This document shows, one piece after another, positions 21,101 through 41,354 of a stretch of DNA of 47,275 nucleotides. The first letter of the stretch is position 1. Each line of letters opens with the position of its first letter. The stretch is from contig NW_019091385.1 in the NCBI RefSeq assembly GCF_001949145.1, forward strand, positions 387,512 to 434,786, in the 5' to 3' direction. The stretch is from Acanthaster planci. Its lineage: Eukaryota > Echinodermata > Asteroidea > Valvatida > Acanthasteridae. A model generated the notes under the pieces. That model saw only the letters and a program-made list of their open reading frames with translations. It had not been told where the DNA came from and ran no database searches. Made by a program: the position numbers and the translations under genes.

Positions 21101-24100
21101 GATAACTCACTGTAGAGTTTTTATGTCACAACTGTTTACAAGATGCAAACCGCCGCATCTCTGCTTACAGAGGGTGTCAAATCTCTAATCTTCTTTCAAT
21201 ATTTCTTCGTGCGTTTATTAATACAGAATGATGCACTCTTTCAGCAAAGTGCCTGTCTGTACCTGCATAAGTACGGCAGAGCCCCTACTCAAAAATAAAA
21301 TGACATGTAACACATGAGCTCATGGGGTATCAGGTCGAAGGTCACTATGGCCCACACACAAAGGCCTGTGCAGTTTCTTAATATACATGTAGGTTATAAC
21401 TTGCTGAATGCTTAGCAGAAGAGACTGTGCTTAGCACAGCAAGCAAACAGTGCCCGCACGGAGATGCATAATGTGTGAATATTTCCAATCAGCATGTCAC
21501 ATAAACAAACGTGCTCTTTGTTTCTAACCAATAGACAAAGGTTCTGATAAATGAAAGCTGTGAGCTAGCAGGGAATCAAAATCATTCATGGTTTAAACAT
21601 AACCTGGTTAAAAGATAACAATTTTTTCTGTTGCTAAGCAAAACAAATTAACATGTAAATTTGTACATAACTCAAACTGCCTACCAGGATTTTTTTCATG
21701 AACAAATGATTTGGCAAGGATTTTTCTGGTCTACATACCATGGAGGCTGGCTGCCTTGATCTTTTTGTTTCTCGCTCTCAGTTTGCGACACAAGGAGCTG
21801 ACCTCATTTTGACCCGTCACAAAGACCAAGATGCCGCCGGGTGGTAGCGTGCGATGAATCTTCAACACCTGCATATCGATTATTGATTCAATATCAGTAT
21901 CTAGTCACTGATGCTTGTTGGTGAGACATTTGCAGACAAACAAAATAGAACCAAAGGCATGAGCCCCGGAACCAGCGTGTGAACCAACATGCACGTGTAC
22001 TCCGATCGTGTGCACTAGACTTTCTGACAGAGTTTTTCAACAAACTTTGACAAAATTCGATACCTTCTCATACAAGAGAGAAGTAAGGAAATGGAAGTGG
22101 GTTTACCTTTCTTTCTGCCTCTGCCATGTAGTTTTCTACGGGCGTTCGCTTGTTGAAGTGAACGGTGACAGGAAACTGTCTGGACTCAACCTGCACTCAG
22201 CCATGATCACAATGGAAAACCACATACAAGGTCAAAGTTCAAAGGTCAATAATAAAGACTGCAGAGCATTTAAACAAACTACACTTCAATTTGGAGTTTA
22301 TCGTCAGCAAGATTGTATTGTCTAAAATATTTAAATACTGCAGAGTGCAGCTTTGATGGAGAGAGAATTCAACTTCCTACTGAGCTTCAAAACAACAAAC
22401 GGCAAGACTATTTGTTACTTGGGAAAAAATTCAACACTGTACTAAAATAATGGCATACTTTCTGTGCTTTAACTTTGTACACCAAGCCCACTTGAACAAT
22501 GGCTGGTCTGCAGGGTCTTATATCCATCAAATTCCTACATAACCTCAAGATGAATTTCAAGGGATTTACTATCATTAGGCTTCAGTAATGTGCAGTCCAG
22601 CATATGGCTACCTGAAATCAATCTGTTATGTGAATATACAATAACATAAAGCCGATCATAACAGAATCATCAGACCTTGATGACTGGTGGAGTGGTTTTG
22701 AAGAGCCGTTGATTTTCGGTAAAATCCTCCACTCTCAATGTAGCTGACATGATGATCAACTTCATCTTACTTCCTTTCTGTAAAGGAGAAAAAGAGCTTT
22801 TTTCCCGGGTCTCCACAAAGGGGTTACACATTAAAAAAACATTATTCAAAGTAGATCATGTGAAATCAAACATATTACACATCAAATCTAGTTGCCAATT
22901 CAAATGCAGCACATGCATTACCTGTGAAAAACTGACCCTCTGGTGTTTTGCACTCTGCATGTATAGCGCCCTCAACAGACAATGCCCAAAGCTTATATAT
23001 GAGCGGTCAAGTAGTCAATGCTCCTTGGGGCCTAGAAATGCCCATTTCTACCCCTTTTGTAATTTGAATTGTCAAACTGTGTGGCTGCGTGATCTTGATA
23101 TTCTGAGTGCCAACACTCTCATCCACCACTCAACTCAAGTCTGGTATGAGAGGTCAAATCGAATTAATGGCCTACACTTTGACCTTTGAACTGACCTTGT
23201 TTCTGAGAGGCACTATCCTGGACAGTAAGCCAATCAGGATGTCCGTGTAGACACTGCGTTCATGAGCCTCATCAATAACAATCACAGAGTACTTGGTCAG
23301 CAAGAAATCCTGTTTTGAGCAATAAATTCAGATAAAATAATCACGTGTTTAAAATGGATATCTGTGATACAAGCGCTAATGATTAAAACTCAATACTTAA
23401 TTGCTCAACATTATCTCTGGAACTGTTTACTTTTTTCGAAATACCTTCTGGATCTCCTTGAGTAGCACACCATCGGTCATGAATTTGATCTTGGTATCCG
23501 TTGTCACGTTGCCTTGATAACGGATCATGTACGACACCACACTGCCAAAAAAATAGCAAGTACATGTACAGCGTAAAGAGTCACATTCATTTTTCTTAAG
23601 AAGAATAGCTTATTATCCAAATATGAAGTTTCAAGGTTTTTTCAATATTTATCTTACCTTGTGGAAAGGCCCATTTCCATGGCAACTCGCTCTGACATAG
23701 TAATAGCGGCAACTCGTCTGGGTTCTGTAATTCCTATCAGACCATTTCTGTAATTGGTTTGACAATTATTTAAAAATTTACCGTTACAGGAAACATCATT
23801 TGGAGTATTGTTTGGAAATGAAAATGTGCAACATTACATGGTTGGAATCGACTGGGGACCCAATCTCAGTGAGCATGGCCTGGTATCAAAGAAAGCCTCA
23901 GCTTCATAAATTTCATTGGCTTCCATTACTTCCTTTCCAAAATGCTGATCAGCTGGTGTACAGTACATCGTTGATTAAATTAAGTCTGCCCTGGGTCAAA
24001 GTTCACGGAGGCAAATGCCTTCACCGGATTGGTCTGTGGTGACCACTACAGAGATACCTCATCATAAATATAACTCAAACCCAACATTAATCCAACTCAC

Positions 24101-27100
24101 TGTGCGTAGCCTGCTTCATAGAGGAACTGCGGGACCTGCGTGGTTTTGCCGCTGCCCGTCTCTCCACACAGGATGACGACTTGGTGTTCGTTGATTGCTT
24201 CCATGATGACCTGCTCCTCGGCTAGGATAGGAAGAGCCAGCCTGGCAGCCTGGAAATGATGAGACGGATAGAGTTAATGGCATTGAGGACAATTGTTTAC
24301 TTTAGCAAAGTGTATCACAGTAAACTCCTAGGTACATGTACACACTGCAGGGATAGGAAGGTTGATCTCCAAACCTGAACTGAAATGTTGAACATGTTTG
24401 TTACTCTAGAACCTTCCAAAATCCTCCAAGTCCCCCACTATCCAAGAAGCACAGTGGCTGGGCTCTAACTTCCTCAATCCCACAAAACCCAACAAAACCT
24501 ACTTAAAGGTGGACATTTTCTAAGGATTTGGAAAGGTTCAGATTAAATGTTTGATGTTCCCTTCCATATGCAAACTCGTAGGTTGCTTACTTGAATCTCC
24601 GGCTTCCTGTCAACGTAAACAAACACAGCCGGAGTCCTGTTTTCAGGAGCTCTTGTCTTCCCGCTCTTGTCCTTCTCGGATGTCTTCTTGGACACCTCCT
24701 CATCTTTCTTGCTCATCTCGGCTGATGAAGATAAGGATGGTGAACCTTCAGTAACAAGTTCAGTCACTGGAGCATCTACATCTTTGTCTTCTCTTGAGTC
24801 CGTTTCCTTTGCATCATCTTCAGTCTTGCCCTGCTGTTTGGAGTCATCATTTTCATGGCCGTCACCGTCAACCTCATCTGATTCATCATCGCTTGATTCC
24901 AATTCACTCTCCATCTCCTTTTCTGCCTCTTCGAGTTTTCTTCTCTTCCGCCTGTTGACTCCTTTGAGGCTGTTGATGGGGATGCATTCTGGCATTTTTT
25001 CAGCCAACTGCCTGAAGCAGGTGTAGGGACAACAGAGAATGCGAAAGAGGTCAGAGGCATTTTTGGTCAAGCCAGAACAGAGGTTAGAAAGTGTTGAGGT
25101 AGTTGAGGTTTGGTAAGAACGGTTCGGTGTGGTCTGGTTTGGCATGGCTAGGCTGAGTGTGGTTGGGCTGGGTATGGTTGGGCTAGGTGTGGTTGGGATG
25201 GGTGTACATGTAGTTGGGCTGGGTGCAGTTGGGATGGCTATGGTTGGGCTGGGAGTGGTTGGGATGGGGGGTTAGCAGTCGGGTCATGACTATGGCGCTG
25301 TATTAGGTTGAGGTAAGGGTTGAAATGGGTTGGTAGGGTTGAGATGGTAGGGAACCTTCTGGAATGAGGAAAGACTAGATTAGCTTAAGAGAGCTGTAAA
25401 AGTAGGTAACCAACTAAAAATTAACAAACTTTAGAATTGACACAGGCAAACACAGCTAATGTGAGGTGTACAATGGAAAATGTATGAAAAGATTTAATAC
25501 CTTTTTGTTGCTTTTTGTCCAAGATGTGCTGCAGAAGCAAACATAGACATCTCCTGCTTTGATGCTTGATGCTGGACCAGTGAAGCTAAAATATCTTCTC
25601 TCTGAAAACAGCCAAGGAAGAAAATTGGAGAGCATTTTCTGCCTTTGTTTACGGGTCATGCTATTTAGCGTCAACAAGCATCAACAAAGTGTCAACAAAA
25701 TATTCAAGCATTTAGGGCTGTGCCAAATATCCGGATATTCGATCGAGTATTGAATATTTGAATATTATTTTCCGAATTCGAATATTGGAGTGCAAAATTC
25801 ATGAAAACAAAGTTTTCCTTTTGTTTTAAATGAGAAAAATTGTAATGAGGAGGCTTGTTTCAAGCAGACTCAAATGAAAAGTGATAGAAATCTTACAATT
25901 CAAAAATTAATTTGTTCATTACAAAATTTTAAAGGACAAGAAGTACTGTATTATTTGTCTCTAAATCTTGCTAAATCGTGGCTGAAGATACTCCCCAACG
26001 TGAGAAGCTATGTGTATTGCAGTGATTAAAATGTACAATTTTGTGCATCATTGCAACTGATTTTGTATGTGGATAGTTCTTCAACAATCGGCCTGTTGGT
26101 ACGACCGAATATTCGGATATTCGACTGAAGTGAAGGTCGAATATTCAAATAGTGAATTATTCAAATTGACTCAGTCCTACAAGCATTTTTATGCAAATAT
26201 TTTATAATTTACAATATCAGTAAGGCTCCTAAATATCACATTCGATGTATCACGTTATCAAAAATGTTAGAGTATGCAAATTTGAGCGACAAATTCGGGC
26301 GTGCTCATGCAGCCTGACCAGCTGCTATCTTGTTTTTGCATGGATGGTACAGTGAAGAAAGATGGTGACCTCCATACAACGCGAAAAAGTTTTGTTTTTC
26401 TGTGTGAATCTAAAAGCAAATTTGATGCTTCTCTTACATGCATGTAGTGGCAGGTCTTAGAGTCTGTAAAATATGATAAAAATCACTTTTAAATCTGTAG
26501 AGGGTATTTTCAAGTTGTTGATGCTTTGTTGACACTACTTATGTGTACTGACGCTTGTTGACGCTAAATAGCATGACCGTTGTTTACTGGCGTGGATACA
26601 TGTGAATGTACCTGCATCTTGGCACCAGAAAGGAATACCGTAACATTTCACCTCTAGAAATACAGGGTGGGTCATAATGCTGCATTCCCACAAGTTCTAC
26701 AGAAACTAATACTATTAACTGCAGAAGAAGCATGCTAGTGCTTAGTCAATTTGAATAATTCACTGTTCAAATATTCGACCTTCAATTTGATCCAAATATT
26801 GGATGCGCCGACAGGTAGATTGTTGAACAAACGATACACAAAATCAGTTGCAACAACATACAACTCACATCTAAGAGTATCTCCAGCCACAATTTAGCAA
26901 GATTTAAGAGATGAACAAGACTTCTTGCCCTGTTGAAAATTTCTATTCCTTTTGAATACATGTATGTTACTTTTTTAAATCGTTGTAAGATTCCTGACAT
27001 TTTTCATTTTTATCTGCTTGAAACAAGCCTCCATGGTGCAATTTTTCTCATTTAAAACAAAAGAAGATTTTCCCTTCCTTTTCAGTTTGGCATTCGAATA

Positions 27101-27858
27101 TTCAAATTCAAAAAACAATATTCGAACATTCAGCAATCGACAAAAACGGAATCTTTGGTTATTCGGGTATTCGGCACAGCTCTAAAACATGCAAATATCT
27201 TTTCAATGCTTTTGTAGGAAACTCAAAAGCATTTAAAAAACCTCACTACAAAGTTGTAACACTGTAAGATACATATGCTGTATACAACTTTGGATATGTA
27301 TTGACACACTTTGTAAGATAATTATTAAAATAAAATTCACACTTGGGTGTATCTTCTACCGCCCATAAAATCAAGCCTTTAAAAATATTAGTAAGGTCTG
27401 AAATATTTTGTCATGTGAAGTGCACGAATATATATCTTATAATTATAGGTTTAAATATAATCAATTAATGTGTTCAAACTTAATACATATGAATAGGAAA
27501 ACTACAAATGGGAGGAACATTAATCAAAGTCTGAAATTTTGAAAAACAATACCTTGGATTTCTTTTCTTTTTTATCTAAGACTTTCTGCAGTCTCTTGCG
27601 TTGTTTGTTGCTCAGTTTCCTAGGTAACTTGGTCTGAGGTTCTTTCTTCTTGTTGTTGGCTTTTTTCTTTGAGGGCAGAACCAGTGCGTTGCTGTGCATC
27701 CAGTCGTTTTGTGTTTCCTCGACCAAGGCGTCTTGCGACTTCTTGTCGGCCGACGGCAAGTCCAGTTCAACGCAGGGGACATTGTGCGCTTTACGAATGT
27801 CCGCATCGTCAACAATTTGCCGGCCTCTCTTATTAAAATTCCGTTTTATTCGACCCAT
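18136..27858 (-). CDS. DHX37: probable ATP-dependent RNA helicase DHX37 (DEAH box), 14 exons, 3' half missing
   Basis: Exons on the minus strand, in transcript order, are 27553-27858, 25501-25601, 24591-25011, 24101-24249, 23658-23747, 23445-23541, 23196-23309, 22676-22777, 22107-22190, 21739-21868, 20880-21015, 19577-19688, 19245-19439 and 18136-18260. All introns are GT-AG and phases join without a break (2162 coding bases, 720 codons). Start chosen: MGRIKRN, matching the family's Met-Gly-(K/R) start; three codons upstream is another Met. The protein has a Lys-rich N-terminus ([11 protein letters not shown]), an acidic linker in exon 3, Walker A GETGSGKT (305-312), [12 protein letters not shown] (401-404), SAT (437-439), [13 protein letters not shown] (659 on) and QRAGRAGR (706-713). 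DHX37 acts in the nucleolus, where it removes U3 snoRNA during 18S rRNA maturation. The HA2, OB-fold and C-terminal parts (roughly another 400 residues in animals) are not found in the window, although the last exon ends in a good donor (GTGAGT). Confidence 0.93.
18261..19244. repeat. degenerate GGAACC-rich simple repeat (DHX37 intron 13)
   Basis: Both parts of this intron (about 18280-18366 and 18843-19200) are built of loosely repeated AGGAACCA / CACAAAGAA / GAGGAA words. The array is interrupted by a hAT-like MITE (18367-18834). The plus-strand frame inside (18942-19151) is a product of the low complexity. Confidence 0.7.
18367..18834 (+). mobile_element. hAT-like MITE, copy 1
   Basis: The copy is 468 bp, starts TAGGGCTGAGTCAA, and has an interior full of ATTCGAATATTC words. 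It is flanked by CTGAGGAA and TTGAGGAA (18359-18366 and 18835-18842), an 8-bp target duplication with one change. The same element occurs at 25713-26179 (opposite orientation) and 26736-27184. The 8-bp duplication and TAGGGCTG-type ends point to the hAT superfamily. No transposase is encoded, so it would move only with outside help. Confidence 0.85.
19689..20879. other. DHX37 intron 11, no internal gene
   Basis: A 1191-base intron that I cannot break down further. The plus-strand frame at 20107-20436 has no recognisable domain. Confidence 0.6.
25078..25355 (+). repeat. G-rich 15-bp degenerate minisatellite (DHX37 intron 2)
   Basis: About ten loose copies of GGTTGGGCTGGGTRT with many GGG runs on the plus strand. 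The DHX37 transcript carries the C-rich complement, just upstream of the exon 3 acceptor, where it acts as a long pyrimidine-rich tract. The plus strand has the run pattern needed for G-quadruplexes. Confidence 0.8.
25652..26579. mobile_element. inverted-repeat DNA element carrying a nested hAT MITE (DHX37 intron 1)
   Basis: The ends are near-perfect inverted repeats: CGGGTCATGCTATTTAGCG at 25652 and its complement ending at 26579, continuing with a CAACAAGC-type arm. TTGTTTA flanks both sides (25645-25651 and 26580-26586), fitting a 7- or 8-bp target duplication. Without the inner MITE and its duplicated target, the element is about 450 bp. There is no open frame for a transposase, so it is non-autonomous. 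Confidence 0.8.
25713..26179 (-). mobile_element. hAT-like MITE, copy 2
   Basis: The copy is 467 bp, in opposite orientation to copies 1 and 3 (left end TAGGGCTGTGCCAAAT, right end complement TAGGACTGAGTCAA). It has a perfect 8-bp target duplication CAAGCATT at 25705-25712 and 26180-26187. It sits inside the inverted-repeat element 25652-26579, so it inserted later than that element. Confidence 0.92.
26736..27184 (+). mobile_element. hAT-like MITE, copy 3
   Basis: The copy is 449 bp with degenerate ends (TAGTGCTTAGTCAA and, at the right, GGCACAGCTCTA). Flanking AAGCATGC and AAACATGC match in 7 of 8 positions. It has the same orientation as copy 1 and is more diverged, so probably the older insertion. 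Confidence 0.82.
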
Positions 27859-28230
27859 TTTTTGCATTAAATTGGAAATTTATACCCTAATAAAGAGCAT
27901 TTTTTCATTATGACAACTTTCGCGATTCAGAAGATGAAGAAAAAACCGAACATTTGACGAGCGTTTTAGCATACTCTGCCGCACGTGTTTTAAAGGCCTG
28001 CAACACAAGCCCGCTTGTGAGAACCTTTGACCTGAGATAAAGTAGTTCACAGAATTCTTTAAAATTAATTGCATTAAAATGAATTCATTTCAAAAATCAC
28101 ATAAAAATGAATTTATAACGCCATGTTGAAATATTTTGGGAAATTTACGTTCAAATATTTGAGAAAAATTTCATTATGTTCAAAATTTATTATTTATCCG
28201 CGTGTTAAGAGTCCACTGTGTCAAACCAAA
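27859..28230. promoter_or_regulatory. shared bidirectional promoter of DHX37 and VPS53
   Basis: Only 372 bases separate the two divergent start codons, so the 5' UTRs and promoters must lie here. A canonical E-box CACGTG sits at 27982-27987. This fits Myc-type control of a ribosome-biogenesis gene, but that is inference. The VPS53 side is AT-rich with no clear TATA placement. An upstream in-frame Met for VPS53 (28123) adds 36 unconserved residues, and I rejected it as the start. Confidence 0.65.
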
Positions 28231-37437
<9,207 letters not shown>

Positions 37438-38400
37438 GACTGACCAGGAGAGACACAGGCAAGAGGAACTGTGTGAGATAGACCTCAAGACCCTGGGGAA
37501 AGATTCCTCAGCATCTGCACGACCAGCCTGATGTCTATGCTAATATCTTTGTTTTTGTCAATTCATTCAAATCATTTTTTCTCAGTAAAATACATTGCAG
37601 AAACTTTGCCTGAAAACTGGGCGGTTACATACCTATGCTAAGCCAAAGACACGTAACCATTCAGTGCATAGTTTGAAAACAGTAACTCATCCATAGAAGT
37701 TTGTAGTTGGTTAGAAGGGATTGGGGCTCTCAGATAAATTTTTTTTTTCCTTGTTGGTACCACATTAGAGTGAATGAAGAACAATCTATTGTGATTGGTG
37801 GTTAACCACTTCCTGACAGGTGACCTGTTTTCGAGCACCTAGGCTTTAAACACAGCCAGGGAGCATGAAACCGGACAAAAGAGAGTTGGGCCTTGTAACA
37901 AAAGACCATGCTCGACAAAATAAAAAACCAGGCTGCTGGGAACTACCAACATTTTTTCACTCTCAATAGTAAAGATAATCCGCGGCCTTGTTTTAAAACT
38001 GTATACCACGGTTTGGGGCATTTAGAGCGAGCGGATTATCACCGGGGACAAAAGCTCTCCACAACCGCAGCGATGAGCCACACAGCACGCTGCACACTAA
38101 CCTGGTCCCTATTGAATAGAGGTCAGCAGTTCACTGTTCCCGGTTTCAGGAACAAAAGAATCTTACATAACACCGCACAATCTGGGCTCTTTTTACAAGG
38201 CTGCAGGCCTGGCTGAAATATTCGGGCGTCATGGAAAGTCAGCTGTCAATTTAGAGTAGTGCCTAAAGATTACTGCCTGTGGGTATAAACGTCCATGAAA
38301 TGAAATGATGAATTTTGAAAATGGAAAATGATAATTATTCTGGCCCAGCATCATCAACATTTATAATTAACCCGGCAGCAAGTGCAAGCTGGTAAAAATA
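37438..38400. other. VPS53 3' UTR and intergenic
   Basis: The first few hundred bases after the VPS53 stop should be its 3' UTR. An AATAAA at 37919-37924 is a candidate poly(A) signal. The plus-strand frame at 37908-38216 has no recognisable domain. I see no gene. Confidence 0.45.
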
Positions 38401-38410
38401 GACAAGGTTG

Positions 38411-38500
38411 TAGTGGTGATAGAAGGGTCATGGTGGTGATAGAAGGTCACGGTGGTGATAGAAGGTCACGGTGGTGATAGAAGGTCACGGTGGTGAAAGG
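38411..38500 (+). repeat. 19-bp minisatellite, about 4.5 copies
   Basis: The unit is GGTGGTGATAGAAGGTCAC, nearly identical in the last three copies and diverged at the left end (TAGTGGTGATAGAAGGGTCA). Confidence 0.95.
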
Positions 38501-39342
38501 AAAGATTATTAAGTTTATGCTAATGTATTTGGTGAAGACATGAATAGTGTTCTGTGTACATAGTTCCAATCAATAAATTAATTTGTATGTCTAGCATTTA
38601 TCAAATACATGTGCATGGTTGATAAACATCAATGTTTATACCAGGCAAGATATGGGACGGAGGGATACCCCCTTACCTGTCCAATCCCTATACACACTCT
38701 AACACATTCCCACTAGAAGTCTGTAAAGAATTCCTGAGATTCTGATCAAACAATGACCAACACAAAGGCAGGGGGTTCTCTCCATCCCATATCTTGCTTC
38801 AAATGTCAATGTTAATAGCTAGAAAATGAAATATGGTGCTCACCATTGTCTTGTCATACGTTGTGTTGGAATCGTGCAAATAAATCATACATTTCAGAGG
38901 ACATTCTTTGGACGTTTGGCATTTTTTCACATACCTAAGATGCCCAATAACTCATTGCAAATTATTGTTGAAACATTTGGGCAGAAAGGTTCATGATTAC
39001 AGAAATGACAAGGCATAATTCAGCAAATAACTTTCACAACATACTGAAACAATGCTAAGTTACACAGTGGCAATGAGTTGGAAAAAGTGCATGTTGATAC
39101 GGGAGCCAAGCGTTCAATGAGACATTTGGTCGACAAAAGATAATGTTTATGTTATTGCAGACAATGTGGAAGCTTTTCAATGCTTTGCAATGCCGTACAT
39201 GATTTTTTATTGCATTAAACAATCCATGATTGAAATTAATTTTAACATCAGACTGAAATGATACCATGTTCCAAGGTTTCAATCATCCACTTGTATGAAT
39301 GGGCCAAAGTCAATGCTAAACTATATGCAGAGAGCATACCAA

Positions 39343-39509
39343 GTACTATCAAATGGTAACCAGTACTCCAGCATTGTAACTAAGTACTACAATTGGCCAT
39401 GAAGTTCTATTGCATGGCAACTTAGTACTATAGCATGACCCCAATGTACTAGTGCATTGCAACAAAGTACTGTTGCATAGCCATGAAGTACTATTGTGTG
39501 GACGCCCAG
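39343..39509 (+). repeat. degenerate 20-21-bp tandem repeat, about 8 copies
   Basis: Eight successive units begin GTACT (one begins GTTCT) and follow the pattern GTACTATTGCATGGCAACTAA with many changes. The spacing is steady at 20-21 bases. Old, diverged array in intergenic DNA. Confidence 0.8.
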
Positions 39510-41354
39510 TCTACATTAGAACTGAGAACTAAACTTGGCTCAGCCTTTCGAGCTCAAAAGTCTGACTCCCGCAAAGCAACAAACTCAATCATTACAGCAG
39601 GTTGCAGCAAAAAGCACAAGTTGGTTTCTCCATTGTGATGAGAAAATGTGGTTTTAACTTCATGTAGAAATTTTTATCTAAGCGCGGTCTCTTCAACTTT
39701 AGGAGAAACACAGATGATGCTGGCAAGAATGAACACTGATTAGCTTGGGGACGACAATTCTTAAGCTTCATGATGTGTCAAAGAAAAAGTCATTTAGAGC
39801 AAAATATGACAATAATAGTGTGGTTTATAAGGCCTTATATAAATACCCACCTACATGTACACAACAGTTTTTACACCTAAAGGAAATGCAAAACCACATA
39901 AGCAACAGTTAAGCAGTTTTACAGTGGAACATCATAATTACCGTATGATTTCGGCATTTAAAAAAAAAAATGAATAGTCACTAAAGTTGAATTAATAATA
40001 ACAGATAAGTTAACATTGTTTCATATCATGTTTTGGTTTACCCAAAGGAACAGTTCCTTTTCCCACTGTTAAAACCTTTTCAAATAAAAATTCTTTAAAA
40101 ATAAAAATCCCAGGGTGTAATAAAGGAATAAAGTTTCTTCCACTGTTTTACAACTAAACATACCTTTTTATGGCTTCGATTTCCGTTAACCTTGACTTTT
40201 TGCCAGCACTAACTAGCGATACGTGCATGCTTAGATATAATAAATATGTACACTTATCCACAACTTTACAACACATCTTTTTGTAGCTTGCTCGCAGAAT
40301 AAAAGGCAAAGGTTCATGAATATTCAACAGGTTCATGAATGTTCAACAGGCCACATGAATATATATATGCATGCTTCTAAAATGCTGTGCATATACCTCG
40401 TTCAAAAGTGTGCTAATATCGTCATTTTTGGCATTAAAACTGTATACATTGCTTATATATCATTCAGTCACTTGTTACTCAAGAAAAAAACCAAACAATA
40501 TGTGCACAGGACATTGAAGTCAAGAGCTTACAAGCACAATTGGGTGGCAATAGAAACATTCCTGTGACAAGTGGTGACAAAGCCCATATCCGTTTTCAAT
40601 ACCCACTCAGATTTCTGATGTCACGACAATTTGATAGACATTTTATTGCCGATAAAGTCTTTCCCAAACTGATTTTTTAAAAACCTACCGTGATGTAAAG
40701 ACATTCATTATGTGTGCCTTTGTGAGTTTCCAATTCATTCTGACATACCATAGGGCATGTCAGCCTGGATGCAATGAACAAAAGTCCAAAAAAAGAAGAC
40801 ATATTTGGCCAACCAGTTGCGGAAACGCAACATTTCACCACAGTGGTACGTCCGATGTTCATAAAACTTTGTGTGAAAAGGATTTTACTGGTAAACTTCT
40901 CAAAGCTCTGTGCAAAAAAATAATGCAATGTGACACTCTTAGAGAAAACATTCAAAGTGTTTCCCCATATTAGGCTCTTTTAGGCTTTATTATGACTCCC
41001 AAAACACATGGAATACAGGGTCACACTATGTGTATTCAAAACTGCAAGGTACTGGAAAGAGGAAGTAAGATTGCAGACAAGCAAATTACAATATCGCCTG
41101 TAGAATTCCCTCTCCTTTCGAGAGAGCCTTTGCAGAGAAAATACAAAATTTGACAAGGACTTTTTACTGTGTTTTGTATTTTTTTTGTCACGGAAGAAAT
41201 GACAGAGGAGAGGGAAATTCTACTCTTAGATGGCAAATCTCTTTTAAAGTAAAGGCTTATCAATCAATATTAGAACAGACACCACAAACTCGAAAATCCA
41301 GTGTTATCTGCTGCCCTCAATTGGGTCTGCACAGGGCTGATGCCAGGGTGGAAA
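39510..41354. other. intergenic and probable 3' UTR of the Deltex-like gene
   Basis: No gene is supported. On the minus strand, an AATAAA (complement TTTATT near 40986) about 370 bases past the Deltex stop may be its poly(A) signal. A foldback element at 41100-41223 lies between stop and signal. The remainder is AT-rich. Confidence 0.4.
41100..41223. mobile_element. foldback element in the Deltex 3' flank
   Basis: GTAGAATTCCCTCTCC (41100) pairs with GGAGAGGGAAATTCTAC (ending 41223). Inner AAATACAAAA and TTTTGTATTT words also face each other. It has MITE-like structure and, if transcribed, would form a long hairpin in the 3' UTR. Confidence 0.7.

Noticed and set aside
24667-25026. 119-codon plus-strand frame rich in Ser
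   Set aside because: It is the antisense shadow of the acidic exon 3 of DHX37.
28123-28230. Upstream in-frame ATG for VPS53
   Set aside because: The 36 added residues are AT-rich, unlike any VPS53 N-terminus I know, and the downstream MAAPMDEDD start leads directly into the conserved part.
37908-38216. 102-codon plus-strand frame after VPS53
   Set aside because: It has no domain, no splice context and unremarkable codon choice; it probably starts in the VPS53 3' UTR.
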